Assembly: GCF_932526225.1 (NCBI RefSeq) | Contig: NC_064035.1 | Span: forward strand, 1,921,501-1,985,500 | Direction of reading: 5' to 3' | Length of the DNA stretch: 64,000 bases | Source: Nematostella vectensis | Taxonomy: Eukaryota > Cnidaria > Anthozoa > Actiniaria > Edwardsiidae | Shown here: piece by piece, positions 1 through 6,857 of the stretch | How the letters are laid out: each line of letters opens with the position of its first letter | Numbering within the stretch: position 1 is the first letter of the stretch | The notes under the pieces: model-generated | Database searches by the model: none | What the model saw: only the letters and a program-made list of their open reading frames with translations | What the model was told of the DNA's origin: nothing | Program-made: the position numbers and the translations under genes

Positions 1-32
1 CGGTCTCTACCCGATACGTCTAATCTTAGAAA

Positions 33-45
33 TTACTTAAAGAAT
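33..45 (+). promoter_or_regulatory. Weak copy of the shared viral promoter motif
   Basis: TTACTTAAAGAAT lies about 32 nt before the ATG at 68. It resembles the GTGGTTTAAAGACATG motif before the neighbouring genes but is the most diverged copy and sits slightly farther from its start. Confidence 0.35.
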
Positions 46-67
46 AAACTCTCCCCATAATAAAGCT

Positions 68-673
68 ATGGAAGAGTACAACTCGATCTACCCGAACGTA
101 CCCCGAGGGGTCAGCCCCTCGGGTGATAACTTCAGACTCCAAAAGACCCACGATGTTTTGGGAAGTTTGGAGCAAGAAGTTAAACATTACGAGAACGTGA
201 GGAAAAAGTATAAACGAGGGCAGAGCGTGTTTTCAAAGTTAAGTGTGGTCTTAGGACTCTTATCCGTCATTCTTGGGTCTAGTGGTTTGGGGACTTCTCT
301 GTCAGGTTTGGGCATCATCGTTGGAGTTCCGTTGGGTGCTTTGGCTGGTGTTTTCGGTCTCACCTCTGTAGGCTGTGCGGCGGTTTCTAAACGGCTGTCG
401 CAAAAAGTCTCCAAGCACGACCAAACAGCGGCGATGGCAAAGGCAAAAGTAAATAGCATACGCGACCTGGTCTCTAAAGCTTTAAAAGACAACAAAATAT
501 CAGACGAAGAGTTCTCTTTAATCTTGAACGAGTTGGACAAGTTTGAGGCTCTAAAGCTCCAGATCCGTCAAAAGTCGGTAAGAGAGGACGAAAAAAACGT
601 AAACATTACCAAGCTGAGGGAAACAGTAAGAGAAGAGATTTTGAAAGACCTGGCGAGTCGACCCGCTCGGTGA
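68..673 (+). CDS. Membrane-hairpin protein of a viral-type gene block, function unknown
   Basis: A 201-residue uninterrupted reading frame. A polar, partly helical N-terminal part (residues 20-55, rich in Lys and Glu) precedes a long Gly-rich hydrophobic stretch (about 57-107), which looks like a two-helix membrane hairpin. A charged helical region follows (about 108-195, many Lys, Glu and Leu), likely coiled coil. No catalytic motif is visible. I recall similar small proteins, starting MEEYNSIYP, as uncharacterised products scattered through cnidarian genomes, often next to homologues of the following gene; this is memory, not a search. It lies 90 nt before the next + strand gene. The ATG at 68 is the first in frame, with a weak upstream motif. 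It could be a virion membrane or membrane-remodelling protein, but nothing here proves it. Confidence 0.7.
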   Translation: MEEYNSIYPNVPRGVSPSGDNFRLQKTHDVLGSLEQEVKHYENVRKKYKRGQSVFSKLSVVLGLLSVILGSSGLGTSLSGLGIIVGVPLGALAGVFGLTSVGCAAVSKRLSQKVSKHDQTAAMAKAKVNSIRDLVSKALKDNKISDEEFSLILNELDKFEALKLQIRQKSVREDEKNVNITKLRETVREEILKDLASRPAR

Positions 674-682
674 AATTTCTGT

Positions 683-698
683 ACGAGAGAACTCCCGT
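683..698 (+). terminator. Imperfect hairpin after the first gene
   Basis: ACGAGA and TCCCGT can pair with one mismatch around a 4-nt loop, 9 nt after the stop codon. It is weaker than the palindromes at other gene ends in this block and may be chance. Confidence 0.3.
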
Positions 699-732
699 CG
701 GATGGATCTATGAATTGAGATGCGTAAAGGAC

Positions 733-746
733 TGATTTAAAAACAT
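733..746 (+). promoter_or_regulatory. Shared viral promoter motif
   Basis: TGATTTAAAAACAT matches the motif found before the - strand genes. Its TTTAAA lies 28 nt before the ATG at 764 but only 16 nt before the ATG at 752. The 26-28 nt spacing at other genes therefore favours 764 as the start. Confidence 0.6.
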
Positions 747-763
747 CTTATATGTCATATAAG

Positions 764-2278
764 ATGAAATTTACAGAATTTGTGAAAAGGTACCCCTACT
801 ACTCACGCTTAAGGTTCTCTGCCGACGAGCACGGCAATGCGCAATTCGTTTTCAATGGGGACGAATACGATCCATTCGACAAGAATGGGAATCTAGTCAA
901 AACGTTATATCACTTCCCTGGTAATAGCTGGAAACCCGAGAATATCCAGGATTTTCTAGTCGCCGACGACACACAAGCATACAAGGAAACGATCCAGCAA
1001 CTGTTTGGGTTCCCAAAACAATACAGACTAGACGCGCGTGCAGAGTACAAGATATTGCCGTTGGACGAAAACCCTACGAGAAATAATTACGTCTCTTTTG
1101 ATGTTTTTATAACACCAAAGGTGAAGACACACTTTGTTTTTAGGGACATATTCACCGACAGCTTGCTAGTATTCAGAACAGCAAAGGAGGCTAGTAGGTG
1201 GCTCGACGCCCCGAACCTCAGTTATTGGAGTCAAGCCTTAAATTTTGCTATGTTTTGCGCGACTGCTGGATGTGGTGTGACGCGTGACATGATTGACGGC
1301 TCTCAAGTGGGGTCATTCTACAGATTTCACATCATTTTCACTATCAGACGAATATTAAACGAGCTACAATGCCCTCTTCCAAAAGATAGGCTCTTTAGTT
1401 GGAATAAAAACTTCTACAGCGAAGCGGCTTACCAAAAACTAAGAACAGAATTCCGAACTGGTGACGATTTCCGGTTCCTCGGACCGATAAATCATGGGTT
1501 AGGGAACGTTTATAATTATGATTATCACGGCTTGTCATCTTCTAACGACAAGTATAAGCCTTATGACACCATTGATCAATTACACGACGAATGGGACGCT
1601 GCCAAAAGCGACCACGAACACATGAATCACTTTGAGATCGAATACCTGAAAGATCTTAGAACTGGGTTTCAGTATGAGTGGTTCTTTCCGGAAAAATCAA
1701 TGGGGTTAACCAAAGCTGGGTTGTCTAGGATAAACCAGAGCATCGAAGCCTTTGTTTACTGTATTCTAGGCGCGCAAGTTCAGACCCGGTCGTCAATCGT
1801 TGGTGATAGCGGTTCAGCTCAGGAAACGAAACAGGTCTTTTCGAAACTCTTTGAAAGCGCGGTGGTGGAAAACAGTATATCGAAAAGTATACAACGGTAT
1901 CAGTTTGCTTTACAACAGGCGAGACAAAAACTAGACCTGGCTTTCGCCCTCGGCTGTTGGTTAAGTCCATCGTATCTTGTGATAAATAACAACACTTCGA
2001 TCGCTGGCTATAATAACAAGTTACAAAAAGCCACCACAGATATGAAACTGGGGTTGAATCCGATAAATAACGAGATAAAAACGATCCCAAAACATAATAT
2101 GGGTCATTCAAAGATTGTGTTACCTCATACCGAGTCAGTCACGGCTCACAAACCGGAACCGGAGGCGAAAACTAACCCAAAGCCGGACGTGATTAAACCC
2201 ACGAACACACAGCACGAAACTAACCTTGCCACGATCACAGCCTTTACGGCTGGTTTAGCTTGGTATCTATTCCGGTAA
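764..2278 (+). CDS. Large uncharacterised protein of a viral-type gene block, tail-anchored
   Basis: A 504-residue frame (508 if the in-frame ATG at 752 is used). The body is mixed globular sequence rich in aromatics (for example near residues 1-20 and 230-260) without any enzyme motif I recognise. A helical region around residues 325-415 carries Gln/Ser-rich segments. A Pro/Lys-rich linker (about 460-485) leads to a hydrophobic stretch ending YLFR, so the protein may be tail-anchored. I recall homologues as uncharacterised proteins in cnidarian and other invertebrate genomes paired with the preceding gene type. Promoter spacing decides the start. Function is unknown; a structural virion protein is one possibility. 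Confidence 0.7.
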   Translation: MKFTEFVKRYPYYSRLRFSADEHGNAQFVFNGDEYDPFDKNGNLVKTLYHFPGNSWKPENIQDFLVADDTQAYKETIQQLFGFPKQYRLDARAEYKILPLDENPTRNNYVSFDVFITPKVKTHFVFRDIFTDSLLVFRTAKEASRWLDAPNLSYWSQALNFAMFCATAGCGVTRDMIDGSQVGSFYRFHIIFTIRRILNELQCPLPKDRLFSWNKNFYSEAAYQKLRTEFRTGDDFRFLGPINHGLGNVYNYDYHGLSSSNDKYKPYDTIDQLHDEWDAAKSDHEHMNHFEIEYLKDLRTGFQYEWFFPEKSMGLTKAGLSRINQSIEAFVYCILGAQVQTRSSIVGDSGSAQETKQVFSKLFESAVVENSISKSIQRYQFALQQARQKLDLAFALGCWLSPSYLVINNNTSIAGYNNKLQKATTDMKLGLNPINNEIKTIPKHNMGHSKIVLPHTESVTAHKPEPEAKTNPKPDVIKPTNTQHETNLATITAFTAGLAWYLFR

Positions 2279-2294
2279 CATGCGGGGTGCATGT
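2278..2294 (+). terminator. Hairpin overlapping the stop codon
   Basis: ACATGC, loop GGGGT, GCATGT form a perfect 6-bp stem beginning at the last base of the TAA stop. Palindromes at gene ends recur in this block and recall the 3'-end hairpins of giant-virus transcripts. Confidence 0.5.
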
Positions 2295-2448
2295 GGACGG
2301 ATGTGACGTACCGCAAGAAGACAATACCTGTTCACGTGCCAAACAATAGACTGCATACCAGACCACCCTGGCGACCGCGAACTCCCAATGTAAATACAAA
2401 ACCTATTTTCAGAATCGCTAGTTGTTAGGGCGATTAGGAATGTATGTG

Positions 2449-2475
2449 TTTTGTAACGTGAGACGCGTTACAAAA
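2449..2475 (-). terminator. Perfect 10-bp hairpin between convergent genes
   Basis: TTTTGTAACG and CGTTACAAAA form a perfect 10-bp stem with a 7-nt loop. It lies 15 nt past the stop of the - strand Cys/His-repeat gene and also downstream of the + strand gene ending at 2278, so it could end transcripts from both sides. Confidence 0.7.
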
Positions 2476-2490
2476 CTGAGTGGGTCAATG

Positions 2491-2820
2491 CTAATTTCCG
2501 TTACACGTTCTGCAATGGTGCTTTTGTCTATCGTGTTCGCATATTTGAGACCCTCCGCATAACTTACAAAAGGGTCTCTGTTTGCCGTGTTCACACATCC
2601 CTTTCCCCTTGCAGTCTTTACAGACATATCTTGCTCGTCTGTGCTCACAAATGCTACCGCCGTTACATTCTCTGCACCGCGTTTTTCTCCGGTTGTGAGG
2701 GCAGATTTGCGATCCGTGACAATCTTTGCAATAATATTTCACTCTGCCATGAAGACACTTATAATCCGTTGTTCGCTTTACGGGGGATACTTTCGGGTCT
2801 TTCACCGTTTGGTTCTCCAT
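2491..2820 (-). CDS. Cys/His-repeat putative zinc-binding protein, viral type
   Basis: A 109-residue protein made almost wholly of tandem CxxC-x5-CxH units with about 18-residue period (CEHxxxxxxCKxCxG). About four full units occupy residues 20-109. Such repeats are common in giant viruses of algae and protists and in some eukaryotes, where they are presumed to bind zinc; no specific role is established here. An in-frame ATG six codons upstream (2838) falls inside the promoter motif, so the ATG at 2820, 27 nt after TTTAAG, is the more likely start. The gene is followed by a perfect hairpin. The N-terminal tail is short and basic. Confidence 0.75.
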   Translation of the reverse strand: MENQTVKDPKVSPVKRTTDYKCLHGRVKYYCKDCHGSQICPHNRRKTRCRECNGGSICEHRRARYVCKDCKGKGMCEHGKQRPFCKLCGGSQICEHDRQKHHCRTCNGN

Positions 2821-2835
2821 TTCTATCAAACCGGT

Positions 2836-2855
2836 CATGTCCTTAAATCACTTTT
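2836..2855 (-). promoter_or_regulatory. Shared viral promoter motif
   Basis: On the - strand AAAAGTGATTTAAGGACATG. Its TTTAAG lies 27 nt before the ATG at 2820. The ATG inside the motif is not expected to be the start codon. Confidence 0.7.
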
Positions 2856-2895
2856 CAATCCAACACGCGATACCCGCCTTCTAGCCGGTCAGCGT

Positions 2896-3726
2896 CTACC
2901 TGGCGAAGCATTCTCCCAACATTTCCTTCTCTTGCTCATCCATGCACCAATCCCAAAACCTGTCCGGATGCCAAGCTACTGGCATTAGTTCGTCCTCCAG
3001 CTTTCTACGGAATCTCACCTTGTGTAGCTTCTCCGGGAGCTCCTCATGCACGAGACCCCACCTCCACGCCGCACGTAGCACCGCGACAATTTCGTGTAGA
3101 CCCAAAAACCGCGCGTAGTTCATATGTACAATGAGATCGGTCGCGCCCCACTCCAAGCACAACCTCACAATCTCGAGGTTTCCAGATTCGGTGGCCGGTG
3201 TTATAGCATAGTCCGGGTCAAACTCGCTGAAGTTTTCTCTCAGCAACTCTAGAACCTCAACGTGACCGTTGTACGCCGCCTCGGCGGTGAACCAACCAAG
3301 CTCCTCGTCGAGGCCAAAATGATCTAAATCTATCAGCAGCCTAACAACCTCCACCTGACCCCTCTCCGCCGCGACGCCCATAGCCTCTATCCAGGCGCAC
3401 ATGTCATCACAATACTCATCCATCACCTTCAAAACCTCTACGTGCCCGCCTTTCGCGGCCATGGACGCTGGATATACGAAGTCACAGGCGCCCGACTCAC
3501 AACACATCTTAACGATCTCGGTGTGGCCGTTCATTGCGGCCCTGACCATCGGCTTTTCGAAATCCGTCGCACCCCAACTCTTACACAACCTCACGGTCTC
3601 GACGCACCCCTCCCACGCCGCGCGCTCCATAACGGCGTCAAAGTCTGCGGCTCCCCACCTCGCTAAGGTGGCGGCTTGATCCTCCACGGTGAGATTTGTA
3701 AGACTTCCAGCACTTTGCATATCCAT
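2896..3726 (-). CDS. Ankyrin-repeat protein with giant-virus-type C-terminal motif
   Basis: A 276-residue protein. Residues about 30-220 show about six ankyrin-like repeats of 33-36 residues, with the recurring pattern AAxxGHxEIVxLxxExGA. The C-terminal region (about 235-270) ends in a segment with WHPDRFWDWC, a motif I associate with ankyrin or F-box-like proteins of nucleocytoplasmic large DNA viruses. Such proteins usually bind host partners, often ubiquitin-ligase components, but no partner can be read from the sequence. A conserved promoter motif precedes the ATG by the same 26-nt spacing as in the TFIIB-like gene. The frame is intact. Confidence 0.8.
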   Translation of the reverse strand: MDMQSAGSLTNLTVEDQAATLARWGAADFDAVMERAAWEGCVETVRLCKSWGATDFEKPMVRAAMNGHTEIVKMCCESGACDFVYPASMAAKGGHVEVLKVMDEYCDDMCAWIEAMGVAAERGQVEVVRLLIDLDHFGLDEELGWFTAEAAYNGHVEVLELLRENFSEFDPDYAITPATESGNLEIVRLCLEWGATDLIVHMNYARFLGLHEIVAVLRAAWRWGLVHEELPEKLHKVRFRRKLEDELMPVAWHPDRFWDWCMDEQEKEMLGECFAR

Positions 3727-3740
3727 TTTGTTATTACATC

Positions 3741-3760
3741 CACGTCTTTAAACCACTTTT
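3741..3760 (-). promoter_or_regulatory. Shared viral promoter motif
   Basis: On the - strand AAAAGTGGTTTAAAGACGTG. The first T of TTTAAA is 26 nt before the ATG of the ankyrin gene, identical to the spacing at the TFIIB-like gene. Confidence 0.75.
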
Positions 3761-3819
3761 TTCGAATTTTTTTAGACGTGTTAATTCACATCTACTCCGA
3801 ACTGACAGTTTTCTGGAAA

Positions 3820-3843
3820 TCCTGATTTCTCTGGAAATCAGGA
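3820..3843 (-). terminator. Perfect 10-bp hairpin after the TFIIB-like gene
   Basis: TCCTGATTTC, loop TCTG, GAAATCAGGA: a perfect 10-bp stem starting 5 nt past the stop of the TFIIB-like gene on the - strand. It is the clearest gene-end hairpin in the block. Confidence 0.75.
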
Positions 3844-3847
3844 AATA

Positions 3848-4774
3848 TCATACCACACCAGGCGTACCCAGGACTGTGGCCACTTCTCTCGCTTTCCTAC
3901 TGATGGTTAACTCGGAGACGCCCGTCCTTTCGGAGAATTTTTTAAGTGTAATATCGACCCCCTTTAGCCGTACCCAGTAATAGGTTAAAGCGACCGCAAA
4001 GGATTGTGGGCGAGCGCGATTCAACTCAGACGAGCGGTTCTTAGATCTGTAGTAGAGCTGGACCACCTCTCCCTTCTGTGCGGGGGACGCCGAGAATCTA
4101 TCCATCACATCGCGAATGTGGTCCACGACGGTGGGAGACGTTCCGTGTAGTAAGTAATCTTTAGGCGCGTTAATACTAAAGATTTTTAGACCCTTAAGGC
4201 AACTCTTCCTGCTCAATCCAAAAGTTTCCATCAAGGTTTTCGGTGTCTGACACTTACCGGACATCTTGTAGGCGTAGTAGATACACGCAAAGACGATCGC
4301 CTTCCGTGGGTCGCCGCGAAAAATCTGGCCTTTCGTCACCTGAGTGTATATCTCGTTAGCTTTGGATACAATTACCCCGCTAAAACCCATGTTCTCCACA
4401 TCCTTGTCAATATTTCTATCCTCAGACCTACGTACCTGGACCCGACTTAGGTCCGAAGACCGTTTGCCGTCGGAATGTCCGTAAAAACCCCACTCCCTTT
4501 CGTGTGCGATCACGCGCTGCATCTGTTCCCCGCACTCTAAGCAACTAGTGACCCCGTCTTCTGTGACTAGGTCGTCATGATTGCAAAGGGTGTTACTACT
4601 ATCCTCGTCTCCCAAGGAGGCTCTACTAGTCTCGTATTCGGTGAGGGCTCGGTCAAACAGTGCAAATTCCGGTATGAGGGTGGGGACGTCAATCTCAGGC
4701 ACCGGTCCGCCGGGGATATTATATGGTGGTGGTGACCGATCTTCAACCGTGCGTTCAACTGTTCGTTCCTCCAT
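3848..4774 (-). CDS. TFIIB-like transcription initiation factor, viral type
   Basis: A 308-residue protein with the TFIIB layout. The N-terminal 60 residues are Pro-rich and acidic. A zinc ribbon (C64, H66, C78, C81) follows, then two cyclin-like folds (about 123-205 and 215-300). The second ends in a helix-turn-helix-like segment (LKKFSERTGVSELTISRKA). TFIIB recruits RNA polymerase II to promoters; homologues are encoded by many nucleocytoplasmic large DNA viruses for their own transcription. It lacks introns and sits among viral-type genes, unlike a host TFIIB. The upstream motif with TTTAAA is a natural candidate for the element it serves, though that link is inference. The frame is intact. 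Confidence 0.85.
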   Translation of the reverse strand: MEERTVERTVEDRSPPPYNIPGGPVPEIDVPTLIPEFALFDRALTEYETSRASLGDEDSSNTLCNHDDLVTEDGVTSCLECGEQMQRVIAHEREWGFYGHSDGKRSSDLSRVQVRRSEDRNIDKDVENMGFSGVIVSKANEIYTQVTKGQIFRGDPRKAIVFACIYYAYKMSGKCQTPKTLMETFGLSRKSCLKGLKIFSINAPKDYLLHGTSPTVVDHIRDVMDRFSASPAQKGEVVQLYYRSKNRSSELNRARPQSFAVALTYYWVRLKGVDITLKKFSERTGVSELTISRKAREVATVLGTPGVV

Positions 4775-4788
4775 TTTATTAAACTGTT

Positions 4789-4808
4789 CATGTCTTTAAA
4801 CCACTTTT
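4789..4808 (-). promoter_or_regulatory. Shared viral promoter motif
   Basis: On the - strand AAAAGTGGTTTAAAGACATG, differing from the copy before the ankyrin gene at one position. The first T of TTTAAA lies 26 nt before the TFIIB-like ATG. Confidence 0.75.
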
Positions 4809-4838
4809 CAAAGGCTTTTCAGATGTGAAGCTGAGAGG

Positions 4839-4870
4839 CTATCCCCTCGAGCTCCCCCTAGGTGGGGTCT
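4839..4870. repeat. Copy of a short motif also present at 5190-5215
   Basis: CGAGCTCCCCCTAGGTGGGG here and CGAGCTCCTCCTAGGTGCG at about 5199 are near-identical. One lies between the TFIIB-like promoter and the end of the small membrane gene; the other is upstream of that gene's promoter. Role unknown. Confidence 0.5.
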
Positions 4871-4872
4871 AA

Positions 4873-4897
4873 AGTCTCCACACCACATCTGTGGACT
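4873..4897 (-). terminator. Bulged hairpin at the stop of the small membrane gene
   Basis: AGT plus CCACA pairs with TGTGG plus ACT, with a 2-nt bulge and a 7-nt loop. It overlaps the TAG stop, like the hairpin at the end of the 504-residue gene. Confidence 0.45.
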
Positions 4898-5156
4898 AGT
4901 ATCTCACCCATCTTTTTTCACCATACCGTGGCATGGAGACTAACATTGCTAAAACACCGAGGACAATTGTCGCCGCTCCGGCCACAAACCCAACGGGGTC
5001 GAAGCTTCCGTATTCTGAGTCTTCATAGTAATCAGCGTCACAACAGCAGTGTTCAGGCCCCGCATCCGCAGTGTTACTCACATTCACCTCCAGCACCGGA
5101 CAACCGCCGGCTGTAGCCGCATCGTTTTTAATCTTCACCTCCGTCTTTAATGTCAT
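4896..5156 (-). CDS. Small single-pass membrane protein of a viral-type gene block
   Basis: An 86-residue frame. The N-terminal half is polar with a CCCD cluster (residues 37-40) followed by acidic residues. A hydrophobic segment at about 55-74 is followed by a basic tail (RYGEKRWVRY), suggesting one membrane pass with the tail in the cytosol. The open frame continues upstream into tandem-repeat DNA, but the promoter motif at 5171-5187 and its 28-nt spacing to the ATG at 5156 argue for this short form. No homologue recognised; small membrane proteins are common in large DNA virus genomes. Confidence 0.55.
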   Translation of the reverse strand: MTLKTEVKIKNDAATAGGCPVLEVNVSNTADAGPEHCCCDADYYEDSEYGSFDPVGFVAGAATIVLGVLAMLVSMPRYGEKRWVRY

Positions 5157-5170
5157 TTTATCTATGACCC

Positions 5171-5187
5171 CATTCGTCTTTAGACCA
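5171..5187 (-). promoter_or_regulatory. Shared viral promoter motif
   Basis: On the - strand TGGTCTAAAGACGAATG, one T-to-C change from the TTTAAA form. It is 28 nt before the ATG at 5156, so it decides the start of the small membrane gene. Confidence 0.6.
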
Positions 5188-5216
5188 GAATAGCCTCCCG
5201 AGCTCCTCCTAGGTGC

Positions 5217-5436
5217 GACACGTGACAAAGTGATTGACAGGTGGGCTTGGCTATCACGTGACAAAGTGATTGACAGGTTTTTGACAAAGTGATTGATAGG
5301 TTTTTTACAAAGTGATTGACAGGTTCTTGACAAAGTGATTGACAGGTTTTCGACAAAATGATTGACAGGTTTTTTACAAAGTGATTGACAGGTGGGCTTG
5401 GCTATCACGTGACAAAGTGATTGACAGGTGGGCTTG
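5217..5436. repeat. Tandem repeat at the edge of the viral-type block
   Basis: Eight copies of a core ACAAAGTGATTGACAGGT. Inner units are about 23 bp. The outer units are about 36 bp and add TGGGCTTGGCTATCACGTG. It separates the viral-type genes from DNA of different composition containing host promoter elements. Confidence 0.9.
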
Positions 5437-5462
5437 GTCGTGCAAGAGATCTCTGGCAAACT

Positions 5463-5474
5463 CGCGCATGCGCA
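5463..5474. promoter_or_regulatory. NRF-1-type binding site
   Basis: CGCGCATGCGCA matches the palindromic NRF-1 consensus (YGCGCAYGCGCR), typical of CpG-rich animal promoters and often found at nuclear genes for mitochondrial proteins. It lies 1.4 kb before the COX8-like ATG, so its target is uncertain. Confidence 0.5.
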
Positions 5475-6756
5475 GGTCGCGAGGCTTGGCGGAGGTGCGC
5501 GGAGACTTTTGCGCCATCCTGGAATGAAATTTGGGGAGATCAAAAAGTTGCGCCAGCTGCGCCAAAACCCTACTACTACAGAGCGTGCAAAACGTTCGGC
5601 TTCGCTGCCAGAAATTGTATGATCAGCATTAATGCATGTTAGTAGAAGCAGGGAGTTGGTTAGAAGGTACTTTAACCCATCACAATACCCGTTATTTGAA
5701 TGTTCATTGTTATTTATTAGTTAGTAGCAATAGTTGAGGTAGCGAAATAGAAACGATAATTCAAAAAAGGAAGGGAGACTCCTTTTTTAGCCTAGTTTCA
5801 ACGTTAACTTCCCTGCTAGCAGAGGCCTCTTTTCTCTGTCATTTGCTGGGCTGATCTAGCTTTTCGCTAAAGGGGGGGGGGGGGGGGCTGGCTCAGTGAT
5901 GCAGGGGGGAGGGGGTAATTTTTTTGTTACATATGGCTTTCTGGCAGCCCAACAAAGGGAGGGGGGGGGGGGGTTCAACCCCCTAGATCCGCAACTAAAA
6001 AGGAGAAAAGATTGAACGAAAGACTCTATCGATTATAGCGACCATGCTCCCGAGAGGTACTTTGATATTAGCGAACAAACAACTTTTTGCGTTGAAAACG
6101 TCTGCGTTTTTTTAATTAATTGTTGTTTTTCGTTGTAACCTCATGAGAAAATTAGTATCGTTATAACTATCTATGCTCATAGGCATAATTTTGGACTCAA
6201 CATTTTGCGTTAGAGTGGCCGTGAAGTGATAAACACTCATCAAGGACGTTCTATTGACCAAAGATGGTCAGAACCATGAACTTGCTCTTTCAATTCGAAT
6301 ATAGTTTACGGTGCCCCTTGTAAATCAAATGACAAAACCTGCAGGTGTTCCATAGCCGTAGCAGACCTCGAAATATTGGGGGGGGGGGGGGGCACGATAC
6401 AGAAACATTAAGTAATAAATGGGTGTCACAGCCACGCGTGTTTTGTCAGTGTTCTACGTTCTAAAATACAGAATCATATTGTATATTCATATTCAAAATA
6501 TAACAACCATAAATACCATCGTTATTGATCTTCGTATCATTTTTTCAAACACTGAAATTTTTAAATTCAAAAAGATCATTTTCTGCCTTAAAATGCTCGG
6601 TGAATAAGGACGGTCCAGTCTCAGCTGAAAATTAGAAGGTCCGCGAAATTTATCAGACATAACAGACAGACAGGAGGAGCCGAGGCTAGCTGTGTGTACC
6701 GTTTGCAGGGACTGGGTCTGCGCCGGTGAAGGACTGGGTCCAAGCTGGTGAAAGTC

Positions 6757-6768
6757 CTCCATCTTGGC
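6757..6768 (-). promoter_or_regulatory. YY1-like site near the presumed transcription start
   Basis: On the - strand GCCAAGATGGAGG, resembling the YY1 core AAGATGG often found at animal core promoters. It is about 90 nt before the COX8-like ATG. Confidence 0.3.
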
Positions 6769-6857
6769 AAAGAAACAAACGTGCGGTGACACACACGTCT
6801 AGTTTTTACCTAATTTAACTTCATTCTAGTTCTGCTGCACACCTGAAGTAAATCAAG

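Larger units (their letters stand above)
5437..6857. other. Host intergenic and promoter region
   Basis: No gene is supported. The first 200 bases are CpG-rich with an NRF-1-type site; the remainder is AT-rich. Three G tracts (about 5872-5887, 5958-5972 and 6378-6392) stand out and could form G-quadruplexes. The last 100 bases contain a YY1-like site and the 5' untranslated region of the COX8-like gene. Confidence 0.6.

Noticed and set aside
2587-3679. Plus-strand frames of 70-130 codons
   Set aside because: Shadows of the - strand Cys/His-repeat and ankyrin genes.
5157-5543. Upstream extension of the small membrane protein to 215 residues
   Set aside because: The extension is a translation of the tandem repeat at 5217-5436 and lies upstream of the promoter motif.
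5888-5990. tRNA-like A box (TGGCTCAGTGATG) and B box (GGTTCAACCCC)
   Set aside because: They are about 80 bp apart with G tracts between and no cloverleaf; possibly a degraded SINE, but not supportable.
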